DNA of 64,000 nt, taken from positions 16,001,987 to 16,065,986 of the forward strand of contig CM039139.1 in assembly GCA_022036555.1 (NCBI GenBank), written 5' to 3'. Position numbers and translations under genes: made by a program. Positions 38,901 to 51,035 of the stretch are shown piece after piece. The DNA comes from Microstegium vimineum. Lineage: Eukaryota > Streptophyta > Magnoliopsida > Poales > Poaceae. The notes under the pieces are model-generated. The model was not told the DNA's origin and did not search any database. It was given only the letters and a program-made list of their open reading frames with translations. Within the stretch, counting starts at the first letter, position 1. Every line of letters begins with the position of its first letter.

Positions 38901-39116
38901 TGCGAGCGAGCGAGCTCGGGTTGGGGCTCAGGTCTCTAGGGTTTCGCCTCCCAGCTCCTGGTGCCCATCGCCTTGGACCTTGGCCTGTCGAGTTAGGGTT
39001 GGGTCGCGGCTGCGGGGGCCGTGGGTCGGGGGGCTGCGGCCGATGCGGCGATCGCCGGCGATCGGGAGGCTGTAGCGGCGGCGGGGCAGGGGATCTCCTG
39101 GGTGGATTCTCCGGCG
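35930..39116. other. Divergent intergenic region of NUP155 and VAC14
   Basis: The two ends are GC-rich 5' flanks of the two genes. The middle is very AT-rich. A lone Stowaway-like left end (CTCCCTCCATTCCCCAATAT, about 36238) has no matching right end. A possible relative of the GCATCTCC element lies at about 37004-37402. I see no gene; GC-rich open frames near 38700-39170 belong to the VAC14 5' UTR. Confidence 0.55.
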
Positions 39117-42100
39117 ATGGCCGCAGACGCACTATCCATCATACCGGGCGCCGTGCTTCGGAACCTATCTGACAAGCTCTATGAGAAGCGGAAGAACGCC
39201 GCGCTCGAGGTGAGGGATTCGATTCCTCGCGGGCTTTGGTCTTAGAGCAATCGCCAGGGATTTGAGATGGATTTTTTTTTTGTTGCTGTGGCCGTTGTAC
39301 AGATTGAGGGAATTGTTAAGCAGCTTGCAACAGCTGGGGAGCATGAGAAGATATCAGCGGTTATCTCGCTGCTCACCAACGATTTCACATACTCGCCACA
39401 AGCGAACCATCGGAAGGTTTGCTTAGACCGCCGTACTTCATGTCTCTGTTCTTATGAGGTCAGATTTGTTGAGTTCTGTGGCACTTTGATGTTAGCAGGG
39501 TGGTTTGATTGGCCTTGCAGCAGTTACTGTTGGACTCACCAGTGAGGCAGCTCAGCATCTCGAGGTTTGCTAGTGCAACATATTCAACTTTATGCAGCGT
39601 CATCCCATATGGGGTGAATCTTTGTCTCTTAGAGAAAATCATATGGTCATTTGCCTTAAAACCTGCATGCATAATCTGTAAATGGCAAGTTGGCCACTAC
39701 GGGGCTGAAACTGCCAACGGCAACTTGCCTTATTGAGCTTCACCATTGGATCATGCATTCCTCTATTGGTGTACTTCGTGCTGAACGTATCTATTAGTCA
39801 ATGATTCCAAATGATTTCATTTTTTGTGGTTTCAAGTACTTTAGATTTCCATTTCCATTTGCATTTATTGAGTTCGAGATCAAGTATGATTTGATGAGTT
39901 GTGTATAGTCCTTTCCCTCAGTGCTGAAGGGCATCATGCTTACTGATTCCATGAAATAATTACCCCATGGTTTGCAAATAGCCAAATACTTGGAGTTTTG
40001 GAGAAAGGCATGGTCTCCAAAACATAGATTTGACCATTATTTTTTATTAGAATGTAAATGAAAACCATAACATATTTATTCTTTTATGAAAGTACTTTTC
40101 AAGACAAATCTATGCATATGATCATCAAGTTTCTAAACTAAACACATTAAAAGTTTCTTGTAGTCGTAGTTTTAAAAGTTTGACTTAAACTTTGTCAAAA
40201 ATGTCAATTATTTGCAAACCAGAGGGATTATCTTCTACGAGTTTCAGATATGGCCTCCCACTTTCAGCCACTTCTTTTCTGCATTCTTTTAACAGATTGC
40301 ATTTGATGTTTGGAAAATATTTAGTTCTGTACGATGTTATTCATACATAAATCTCGTAGGATTTTATGGAGTTGTATTGTTGCCATCAGTTGCAATGGAT
40401 ATTGGGGATCTGGAAGAAAGATCAATGAGGGAGATTGCAGGGTTCTACAGAATATTTTTCATTGATATGGTTAGATCTTGGGAATGGAGATAAGTTTATT
40501 AGATGTCATTGTGTGCTTATGTTCAAATCATATAGTTATTAGTTTAATACAAAGCTTCTCTTACATATACAAAAAAACTGTTATTGTGCTACTTACATGT
40601 CTACCCAGCAGACAAGCTCTGTTAACATGAATTATGTTTAATTCCTACATTATATTGTCCGTGCTATTATTCTGTCTTTCCAATTTGACTGCACAATAAA
40701 CTCTGTCGCTTTGTGCTTCCAGCAAATTGTGCCTCCTGTGCTTAATTCTTTCCTGGACCAAGATAGTAGAGTGCGTTACTATGCTTGTGAAGCGCTATAC
40801 AACATAGCAAAGGTAAGCATTTAGTTCAGTGATGGAACATAAATTGTCTGTTTGCTTTACACTAATTGAATTTCGATCTTTAGGTTGTCAGAGGGGATTT
40901 CATCATCTACTTCAACAAAATTTTTGATGCTCTATGCAAGCTTTCTGCAGATTCTGATGCTAATGTTCAAAGTGCAGCTCACCTTCTTGATAGGCTTGTC
41001 AAGGTATAATCGCCTGGACTGTACTCATATATCTACAACTTGTCCCTTGTTTCTCTTCTTAATTATCCCTGATAAGATTTATTGATCCACCAGGATATCG
41101 TAACTGAGAGTGATCAGTTCAGGTATGCTGTGTATGATTGCCTTTTCCTTATTAGTGCCTTGCTTGTTTTAATGTCAGTGTTGATTTCTGATTGGCCCCA
41201 TATCTTGTTTTTGCTCTTTAGCATAGAAGAATTCATACCGCTCTTGAGAGAGCGCATGAATGTGTTGAATCCTTATGTAAGACAATTTTTGGTGGGGTGG
41301 ATAACAGTGTTAGACAGTGTTCCTGATATTGACATGCTTGGTTTCCTTCCTGATTTTCTCGATGGTAATCCCTCCTTTTCTCCAAGTGCATTACTTTTAT
41401 ACTTTTATTGATGGCTCAACAACCTTTCTATCACTACCCTGCAGGTTTATTCAATATGCTGAGTGATTCCAGTCATGAGATAAGGCAGCAAGCTGATGCA
41501 GCACTTTCTGAGTTTCTGCAGGAGATAAAGAACTCACCAGTAAGGCTGCTCTATATCCTATCAGTCTTTAACAGCTTAGACGTAAAATAAATTGTGGGAT
41601 GCCTATTCCTTCAGTTATCCTTTTATTTTTTTGTATAAACTCTTAAAGGTTGTCTTCGTTTTTATGCTTCCAATGCTGATTACCATAACTTAAATGAAAA
41701 GAATGTAGATTATGGTCGTATGGCTGAAATACTCGTTCGGAGGGCAGGCTCTACTGATGAATTCACTCGGTTGACGTCTATCACATGGGTAATTTGTCTT
41801 TCATGTTTTTTCTGTGATCTTAAAACCTATAATATAGAGTGCAGAAGCCATTTTAGTATTTTTAAGAATGCCTTGACTTATGTCTTATCCTTTAAAGTGC
41901 AGATCAACGAGTTTGTGAAGCTTGGTGGGGAACAACTTGTTCCTTACTATGCGGATATATTGGGCTCTATCTTACCGTGCATATCTGACGAGGAGGAGAA
42001 AATCCGAGTGGTACTTTCCCATCTTATGATTTTGATTCGTACAATTACTGCAAATGTAAACTGTGTGGTGCGTGCCTGTTCAGGAATAGCATTTTACTTT

Positions 42101-45100
42101 AGTTACTGACTTCTTTGTTTGCAAGGTTGCACGCGAAACAAATGAGGAACTTCGTGCTATAAAAGCTGATCCAGCTGAGGGATTTGATATCGGAGCAATT
42201 CTTTCAATCGCAAAAAGGTTCTGTATCAAGTCTCTTGGAAATGAAATCATGTAGAACTGTTAGGCATCTATCTGTGTGGCAATTTGAGTTGTTTATGCTC
42301 TGCCTCAACATGACATTTGTGACAAGGCATAGACCTTTTGTCCTTTCTTTTCAGAGAATTGAATAGTGAACACTGAGGCCACTCGAATTGAAGCATTGCA
42401 TTGGTTCTTCACTTTACTGGATCGATATCGTGCTGAGGTACTAAAAGACTGATGCTTTTTTGGACGGCATTTTGATAAATCTGAACAACTACCCTCAATA
42501 AGTACATGCATGTTTTAAGATTTTACATTGCTATGATTTTATTTTGTCAACTTAGAGTTGGACATGTGACAATTTTAATTCATTTTGATTAACACAAGTC
42601 CGTTTAGACCTATGTTTTATTTACATATTTTCTGGAACAGTTCTTGGAGTACCTGAACGATATTTTTGATCCACTCCTAAATGCACTTTCTGATCCTTCA
42701 GACGCGGTGAGTTTTCTTTGAAAAGCCTTTCAAACTGCTCTACTTGTTTCTAGAATTTGAAACGATCATGTTGTGGGCTGTAATTAGATGATAATATTTG
42801 TACTATTTGTATGCGGTGACTTATAGAGTTAGAGTTTAGTATAATTAATCCAAACAAGTTTTGGATCTATTTGGAGGCACAAGTTGTTATTGTGTGGGCC
42901 TGGCACTGTAGCACCACACCCCAGCACCATTGGAGACTGGAGTAATAATAATCTTAGATGACAAGTTAGATTCACATAATCATAGATATAAGTGTTCAGA
43001 TAGTTAAGAACTTAAGATGTGATTTGGTCTGGCAAGACAATATCTGTTTGGTGATTTGTTAATTTCTTTAGAAAAGGGCCCTCATCAGCCCATGGGCATG
43101 ACTATGAAGGTAGCCCTTTAGCACTAGAGTTGATGTAGGCACAGAAAAAAAAGTACAACCCTTTGGCCAGCTGTTCGGAGCTCCAGGTTTTCTTGCAGCC
43201 TGGAGGGCATTTCCTCCACCAGGCTCCACCAGTCCTGGAGTGGCAGGCTCTGAGTATCTTGTCTCCACTCCACTTATCCTCCTCAATAGAGGACTATGCA
43301 GCTGCCAGTTATCTGAACCATATCACAAGCCAAATTTGTTTGAATCACTGATTTGAATATTATTCCAATTGTTGCGCTGTTAGATAGGATAGGTCCACTA
43401 TGTTGTCCAAGGTTGAAAATCTGGAGTTCTTTGACAAACCTCAAACTGGATGACATTTATTTTTACCTGGAATGTGGTAGCTGTAGGCGCAACCACGACA
43501 GACTACTTACTGCAGTTGAGTAGCCGCATAGGTTTAGCCACCATTGATACATTTTGCTAATGAACTGTGAGCATGGCGGTTGTTTGTCACAGCATTTTTA
43601 CTTGTGCAGGTTGTCCTGTTAGTATTGGAGGTTCATGCACGTATAGCTGAAGAGTCTCACCACTTCCATCATCTTGTATCCTACCTAATCCGCACCTTCC
43701 ACAACAACCATTTTCTACTGGAGAAGTATGTAAAATTTCAATATGTAAAGTTAACTCTGCTTTTTAATCATATATATCTTGGTTTTATAGGATATATGAT
43801 TCAGTATTTGGTGAACATATTAGAAATAATGGTTTGAGGTGCTTCTACAGGCGTGGTGCTTTGATAGTCCGCCGGCTCTGCGTTCTTCTGGGTGCTGAAA
43901 AAGTATATCGAGAGTTCTCCACTATTCTTGAGAGTGAAATTGACCTTGATTTCGCATCTGTCATGGTTCAGGTATGCCCTAATTCTACAACATTCTTCTA
44001 CTGCCAAAATGTGATTGTGAAATTTGTGCATTATTTTTTAATAATAACTACCTGCAGGCTTTGAATTTGATTTTGCTCACATCAACTGAACTTGGTGAGC
44101 TCCGCTCTCTTCTTAAGAAGTCGTTAGTAGATTCCTGTGGCAAGGATTTGTTTCAGTCTTTATATGCTTCGTGGCGCCACTCTCCAATGGCTACGATAAG
44201 TTTGTGTTTACTTGCTCAGGTAAATGATTCATTTTGAATGTGTGTTGCCTACTAGTATTCTATTGGCTGATCTTTGGATGTTCTTTCTATATTGTGTAGG
44301 CATACAGTCATGCAAGCTGTGTTATTCAGTCACTGGGGGAAGAAGACATAAACGTGAAATTTTTGGTTCAATTAGATAAATTGATCCGTCTCTTAGAGAC
44401 TCCAGTATTCGCTTACTTGCGTTTACAGGTAACTTGTTCTGATAATTCGTTCTTGCAAATTTATCTTTCTGTTTCTCAGGCACAATTGAATTCTGAAAGT
44501 TGGGGATTTCTACTTGGCTATTTTAATTTGTTTCTAGTTCCATATGATCCATGGCATGATAGGTCTGGACCAATCTTTGTTTCATGCTGTTCAGCTGTTC
44601 ATCTGTAGTTCTGGATGCTGTAAAACCAACATGTTGGGGTTTATGTGGTGCAGCATGTTATGAAAACTGTGATGATTTGTATGGAGATTTAGTTGTTACA
44701 TCTTACTAATCATTTTGGCTTGGGAATTCCATAACATGCTCTTAAAAACCTGCAGCTTCTCGAGCCTGGAAAACACACGTGGCTTCTGAAAACTCTTTAT
44801 GGTCTCCTGATGCTGTTGCCTCAGGTATGTTCAATATGTCTCATCTGTTGCAGTTTCTGCAGCTTTTCTTTGGTTAACGTCTAATGGATGTTTGGGTAAC
44901 ATGCACTAGACAAAAAGCTCATGCTGCATGCTCCACACCTGTAACAATGTAGCTTCTTGCACAGTTTCTAGAATAGTTTTCACCCAGTTCATAAGCAAAG
45001 CATCAGATATTGTAATCTTAAATTAAGACATGTATCTGATGAATTCATTTTGCCTTTCGAAGATATTATTTTCATTTTGGGTTGGGATAATCAACTAGTC

Positions 45101-46469
45101 TTCACTGTTTCATCCCTACTTTCACTAAGAATATCTATTTCCCAAAAGAATGGTTAGTTTCCTAGTATAAGGCTGTTTAATACTTTATATCCATATAATT
45201 GTCAGGAGCCTCCTGTATGAGGTGTATAAGGAGGCTTATTGTAATTGTACACTGAAACTATCTGCTGCAGTAGCTTTGCAATGTAAAAAGTTATCTCCAT
45301 GGTCCTCATATTGCACTTGCTTCTTCATCTCCATCTTTTTGTGCTTTTCTATTGCTGTACTCCATTTGTATGTGGAATGTGCTCTTTCATATATCTTCTT
45401 TGTTGTTAGAATGAGTTGAACTGCAGTTCATTTTTCCTCCTATGAGGTCAAACTTCTAACCAGATTCTGTCGAGAGAGATTACGCATCGTGGGTTTATAT
45501 GTTTACGCAGCAAAGTGCGGCCTTCAAGATCTTGAGGACTCGACTGAAGACTGTGCCATTCAGTGAAAATCTTAAGCGCACATCTTCAGCAAATCCATAC
45601 TCTCAGATTCTGCAATTGACAGAAGATGGCAGTAGAAACCAAGATACACAGAACTATAGTGCAATCAATTTCCCAATCCTTCTCCAGCAATTTGAGAACA
45701 TGCAGCTGCAGCACCGTAACCATTTGAAGGATCAACTGCAATCCCGCAAATCTGCTTCAGCTCTAACACTATCTCAGGTTTTTTTTTTTGCTTTTGCTCA
45801 CATATTTGATTGTGCTATATGTCTGATTTGAGTTGTCGTTGCTGCGTTTCGTCTAATCGTTTCGGTGGCTGATAAGTTGGCTGATGATGTTTTTGGCTGT
45901 TTTGTTGTGAGAGAAAAATACTGTTTCGGTGGCTTATAAGCCGGCTGATAAGCCAAACGAACAGTGTTGAAATTGTCAGTTCCACATATGTGCAAAAGTA
46001 TTTAGTTTTCCTAATCTTACCTGCCAAGTATGGATTGTACTATATTATGTAGTTTCATTTCTGCTCTAAGGTGGGGTCTGCCTGAATTTGCCACCTCTAT
46101 GAATATTGTAACTTTGCATAATAATAGTGTGTTCTTTTAAGGTTTTGCCTCTGAAGCTCTGATTTACTGTTGGTAGTTTTGGCTAAAGATGCTTTCAGCT
46201 GGAAAATAGATTTTGCTGGCTGAAAAACTCTAGAGAAGTAACCTGTAACCACCAGAGAAGTCCATTTATTCTTTGGTAGCAGACCTCTTACTCTAGCACT
46301 GAGCTTTGTTGAACAATCTTTTCTTGATGTAAAGATGCTTATCACCTAAGCAGAAGACTAATATCTAACTTTCAACATACAGGAGATACAAAGATACGAA
46401 GAAGCACATTCCTCTTCGCTATCAGAGATTAACAGGCCCCCTTCAAGAACATCCAAAGCCATTTTATGA
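39117..46469 (+). CDS. VAC14: VAC14, scaffold of the PI(3,5)P2 kinase complex (one frameshift in exon 12)
   Basis: Twenty exons: 39117-39209, 39303-39416, 39499-39564, 40723-40812, 40884-41003, 41094-41122, 41222-41364, 41445-41539, 41702-41788, 41903-42010, 42126-42217, 42355-42437, 42641-42706, 43610-43725, 43851-43971, 44058-44219, 44300-44428, 44756-44824, 45511-45777, 46383-46469. Intact product 711 aa. VAC14 is a HEAT-repeat scaffold on endosome and vacuole membranes that holds the FAB1/PIKfyve kinase and its opposing phosphatase. Visible marks are LSDKLYEKRKNAALEIEGIVKQL at the N-terminus, RVRYYACEALYNIAKV in the kinase-binding HEAT region, and the C-terminal LVQLDKLIRLLETPVFAYLRLQLLEPGKHTWLLKTLYGLLMLLPQ block. 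An extra T at 42374 (CACTGAGG for CACGAGG) makes TGA after residue 352; removing it restores NSEHEATRIEALHW and the phase of exon 12. Intron 19 carries a short MITE. Confidence 0.95.
45847..45964. mobile_element. Short hAT-like MITE in VAC14 intron 19 (TTATCAGCC family, copy 4)
   Basis: The ends TTCGTCTAATCGTTTCGGTGG and GGCTGATAAGCCAAACGAA are imperfect inverted repeats. The middle has GTTGTGAGAGAAAAATACTG, as in the other copies. It lies about 70 bp downstream of the exon 19 donor. Confidence 0.7.
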
Positions 46470-47090
46470 TGCATTTGCTTCTTGCGATGTATGATATATT
46501 TGCCGGAAGCATCATCACAAATATGTTGGGGCTTTGGTTAGTCTCCTTGATTTTTTCAAAGGAGGTGCATAGGGTACATAGAGTGTAATCTTTTTTGTTT
46601 CGTTGCTAGATTTTGTCAAGAGATGGCAATTATTTGTTGGAGAAAGCTTGTTTCCACCCTCTAGTCATTCTTTTCTTAGCCGTTTCACTGCTCGTCTGGT
46701 TTCTGTAATTTTCAATTGAAGGCCAAATGAGCAAAGTAGTAATTGGAGATATGCTACTACTGTTCTGCTTATCGATCTCCAACAAATTAGCGTCGCGATG
46801 TAAATTCCTGTTGTTGGCCCTTATGATATTTATTATATTTTATATATGCCTTATCTTTATCCATTTTATGTTGTTATATTTTATATATGCCTTATCTATA
46901 TCACATTTGGATCTGTGAAATTGGTGCATTTAAATTTGTGTTTCGAGTCTCTAAGCCTCTGTGGGAGTTTCATGACTCAGTTTCTAACATAACCATGTTT
47001 CGGAAACAGTGTAGAAGAGTTTTATCACCATAAAACTATCTCTAGCATGAAACTCTCATCATCTTTTTTTTCATCAATTAGACCTTGTTT

Positions 47091-47248
47091 AGTTCCTTTG
47101 AAATTTCAAAAATTTACTAGATTAAATATAGGTAAAAAATATAATTAATTGTACAATTTATCTGTAATTTTCAAGTTCATGATTGGATAATAATTACTAA
47201 ATATAAATGAAATGCTACAGTACTTTACATCCTAAAATTTTTAGATTA
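47091..47248. mobile_element. Degraded MITE of the CCTTGTTTAGTTCC family
   Basis: It starts GACCTTGTTTAGTTCCTTTG, contains AAATATAGGTAAAAAATATAA, CATGATTGGATAATAATTAC and AAATGCTACAGTAC, and ends CCTAAAATTTTTAGATTAG. This set of blocks is typical of a very common MITE of sorghum and sugarcane, recognised from memory. Confidence 0.6.
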
Positions 47249-48931
47249 GTGTTATATTAGCATATTTAATATCCATATGAAAGTCTATTGAAACTGAGCC
47301 TAGGACTCTAGGAGGCTATCAGCCTTCTTAAATCGGTTCATCTTACTCTACCATCTGTCATGGTAGTCTGGTGTGCCATGTCGCATCAAATTTAATTTAT
47401 TGGCTACTGTTTCCATTTTTTAGACATAAAGCAGCATGTATTTTTGTTCTATATATTTATTTGGATGTAGTTGGATTTGTACCAATCCGTATGTGTTATG
47501 GTAGAATTTAATTTAATTTTCATCTCAATTCATAGAGTTTGAAATTTGTCTCATAAAGAATGCTACTTTGACCCATCTATCACAAAAGACAGGAAGTGTT
47601 TGGAAGCTTCTCACACACCAAATAAACAACTTACAAAAGACTCAGGAGTAGTTTGTAATTTCATATCTAGTCTTGGTTTACGTACCTAGTTCTAGAATTG
47701 TATTTATTTTGGGACGGAAGGAGTAACTGAATGATTTTGATACTGAGATGACCGTGGTTTACTTGATTTTAGACAGAAAGTAGCATGTATTTTAGGTTAA
47801 TTTCAGCTTAACACTCGCACCTCACATCTGAAACTTTGTGTCTTGATTAATTAAAAGTGTCATTCACGTGGAGTAAAATAAAACTAACTGAAATGTTTCT
47901 CTTATGTCGTTGGATGCATCGTTTGGGCATTTCCTATGCCACCAAATCGGAGCCATGTACGTGAACACGGGAATTCACCTGCGGTGACAACTGGTGCCGC
48001 CGATTCTCACTTCTCATGGAATAGATCCAGCCATCCAGAGTATATATTCTAAGGACAATTTAGCCATAAGTTCAAGAAGATGATCTGCCATGACTGATGC
48101 TCATTCATCGACAAGGCATATTTCTATCTCGCAATCGTGTCCAACGAACATGCACTGCCAAATCTGATGATTCTTGCTCACCTGGTTCCTTGGATGCCGT
48201 CCAAGTCCAACGAAAGTAAAAGCGAGGACGATATTTCTTTGGTTGCCCAGTGGACACACTACCGCTCCTGTCTCGACGCCACAATCACCCCTCAATTCTG
48301 CAGACGAGCGAATCTGATGGTGTATGAGAAGGTGCAAAGATGCTTGCTGCCAAGGGACTGACCGGCTGATTGTGTCTATGTGACTTCATCATGGTTTGCC
48401 ATCGCAGTGGTATTGTTCCACACGATACAGCAGGCGTCGTCGGTTTTGCCAGCGGCCATGGCTAGTGGAGTCGTGGCGAAGCCAGGGTAGAAGACCACCC
48501 GGGTCTTGGCTAAAGTAAGACAGGTCATTAGTAAATAACAATCATAAACAGTAAATCTCTCTTTGATTTTCGGAATATGTCGGTGTCAGCGGACCCCAAT
48601 GACAAGCCTTAGCTTCGCCCCTGCCTAGATGTCTTATTTTATTTAGATGTAGTCGGATTTGCTTTAATCCACATGTATTGGGATGAATTTAAATTGAACT
48701 TGAGCTAAATTTCATCTCAATTCAACAAAAAACACGTGGAGTGAGGTGAATCCGACAACATGCAAACATGTAGATATCAATCACATCCGCCGGCGCCGCA
48801 CCCGTTAGGTTGTCAGTATGGGTGCGACATCAAACCTGTGGGTGTCTTAGGGTCGGCCCCAATGGTGTTTGGTCGGATGCGGATGTAGTATTCCACCTGT
48901 TGGGCCTGAAACATGAACGCAATTTTTTTTT

Positions 48932-49091
48932 GCCCTTGAGGCCATGTGCTACTAGCACATGCAACCGTTGGATTCGCATTGAGATGTGTGCACACACGTA
49001 TCTCACTAGATTCATACTGGGATGTGTGTATGCACACATCTCAATGCAAATCCAACGGTTGCATGTGCTAGGAGCACATGCCCTCAAGGGC
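48932..49091. mobile_element. Foldback element, near-perfect 160-bp inverted repeat
   Basis: Arm one starts GCCCTTGAGGCCATGTGCTA and arm two ends GTGCTAGGAGCACATGCCCTCAAGGGC. The arms pair over most of their length through GCAACCGTTGGAT and CATTGAGATGTGTGCA, leaving a small centre near 49010. There is no ORF. Confidence 0.85.
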
Positions 49092-49525
49092 AAGTTTAAC
49101 TTTCTCCCTGAAACATATGTTTTTTCTCTCTATTTTTCTCACTTTTCCTATAGTCCAGATGTCTGAAATTTAAGATGATTTCAGGCAATACTAATATACC
49201 ACCAACTAGTATAAGTTACTTATTAATTTTGTATTCTGTAATTTAACTTTGTGTTATAACATATTAAATTTTTGTTCTTGTCCTCCTATAGAAATAATTG
49301 TAATTATTAAATTATCTTTGTGCCAACATATATAAGATTTTGTTAGGTTTGTACTTTTGTCTACCAAGTTTTTTATTTCTGAAACAAAAAATTGCAGATT
49401 GTGTCTACATAATTTACAATGAAGTAAAACTATAATTTTAGTATAAAATATATGTAATAACTATCGCCTAAAAGAAAACTAAAATTCAGGCACATGAAAT
49501 TTAGCAAATCTTATTTTTTCTCCTC

Positions 49526-49542
49526 TAATTAGAGATCTATAG
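49526..49542. other. 5' target-site duplication of the LINE
   Basis: TAATTAGAGATCTATAG here is repeated perfectly at 51019-51035, on the other side of the LINE. Confidence 0.95.
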
Positions 49543-50931
49543 TGGAGATGCCTTGGGGATATAGCTATAGTATGGCTAACCAAGATGTTCAATAATATCT
49601 TCCGATCGAACAAGATGTCCGAGGAGTGGAGAAGAAGCACTTTGGTACCAATCTACAAGAACAAGGGTGACATCCAAAGTTGTAATAACTATCGTGGGAT
49701 TAAGTTGATGAGCCACACTATGAAGCTATGGGAGAGAGTCATCGAGCACCGCCTGCAAAGAAAGACACGAGTATCTACCAACCAATTTGGCTTCATGCCT
49801 GGAAGGTCAACCACAGAAGCAATCTTCTTGTTAAGACAAGTTATGGAGCGATTTAGAGAGCAGAAGAATGACCAACATATAATTTTCATTGACTTGGAGA
49901 AAGCTTATGACAAGATACCAAGAAATGTTATGTGGTGGGCTTTGGATAGACATAAAGTCCCAACAAAGTACGTGACCCTCATCAAGGACATGTATAACAA
50001 TGTTGTGACTAGCGTTCGAACCAATGATGGTAATACTGATTACTTCCCTATTAGAATTGTGCTTCATCAAGGGTCAGCCTTGAGCCCGTATCTCTTTGCC
50101 TTGGTAATGGACGAGATTACAAGGGACATTCAAGGGGACATCCCTTGGTGCATGCTCTTCGCCGATGATGTAGTGCTAGTTGATGAAAGATTGGCGGGAG
50201 TAAATAGGAAACTTGAGCTGTGGCGGCAGACCCTTGAGTCTAAAGGTTTTAGACTAAGTCGGACTAAAACCGAGTATATGAAATACGACTTTGGCATAAC
50301 GGCTCAGGATGAGGGAGATGTGAGTTTGGAAGGTCAAGTCGTGCCTAAAAAGGACACCTTCCGATATCTGGGATCGATGCTACAAAGGGATGGAGATATT
50401 GATGCAGACGTTAGCCATAGAATCAAAGCAGAGTGGATCAAGTGACGTCAAGTTTCTGGCATTCTATGTGACAAGAGGGTACCCCAAAAGCTAAAAGGCA
50501 AGTTCTATAGGACATCAATTAGACCTGCAATGTTGTATGGAGCCGAATGTTGGCCCACAAAGGCTCGACATGTTCAACAAATGAGTGTTGCAGAAATGCG
50601 CATGTTGCGTTGGATCTGTGGTCACACAAGAATGGACCGAGTGCGGAATGATGATATACGTGATCGCCTAGGGGTGGCACCAATTGAAGAAAAGCTTGTC
50701 CAACATCGGTTGAGATGGTTTGACCATGTCCAGAGGAGACCGTCAGATGCACCAGTGCGCTGTGGGTGTGGAGTCCCAAGCCAAGCTAATAATATAAGGA
50801 GAGGCAGAGCAAGGCCGAAGTTGACATGGGCGGAGGCGGTGAATAGGGATTTAAAAGCTTGGGATATATCTAGAGATCTATGTTTGGATAGGATTGTCTG
50901 GAAAGCAGCTATTGAAGTGCCGGAACCATGA
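49543..50931 (+). pseudogene. LINE reverse transcriptase fragment with one nonsense codon
   Basis: One frame runs from the left insertion border to TGA 50929-50931. It encodes the C-half of the reverse transcriptase: IYKNKGDIQSCNNYRGI, QFGFMPGRSTTEAI, FIDLEKAYDKIPR, the catalytic LFADDVVL box, then the thumb and C-terminal region with AECWPTKARHVQQMSVAEMRMLRW. The only lesion is TGA at 50443-50445 where family members have Trp (IK-W-RQ), a single-base change. The endonuclease and N-terminal RT are missing. The element cannot move on its own. Confidence 0.9.
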
Positions 50932-51018
50932 CTTGGGTATCTTGTTGGGTTTCAACTCTAGTCTACCCCAACTTGCTTGTGACTACAGGCTTTGTTGATG
51001 TTGTTGATGTTGATGTTG
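49543..51018 (+). mobile_element. 5'-truncated RTE-type LINE insertion
   Basis: The insert is bounded exactly by a 17-bp perfect duplication. It starts inside the reverse transcriptase and ends after a non-coding tail with GATGTTGTTGATGTTGATGTTG. Such short 3-6 bp repeats instead of poly(A) are typical of RTE-clade LINEs. 5' truncation is the normal outcome of target-primed reverse transcription. Confidence 0.9.
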
Positions 51019-51035
51019 TAATTAGAGATCTATAG
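51019..51035. other. 3' target-site duplication of the LINE
   Basis: Perfect 17-bp copy of 49526-49542. Confidence 0.95.

Larger units (their letters stand above)
46470..49525. other. Intergenic region downstream of VAC14
   Basis: It contains the VAC14 3' flank, a degraded element starting GACCTTGTTTAGTTCC (about 47091-47248), a lone Stowaway-like right end near 47704-47724, a related sequence pair at about 47455-47545 and 48643-48725 (both with GGATGTAGT(T/C)GGATTTG), and a foldback element (48932-49091). No gene is recognised. Confidence 0.55.

Noticed and set aside
48472..48634. Possible TIR element with GGCGAAGCCAGGG and CTTCGCCCCTGCC ends
   Set aside because: The ends are short and imperfect, and I could not find a target-site duplication.
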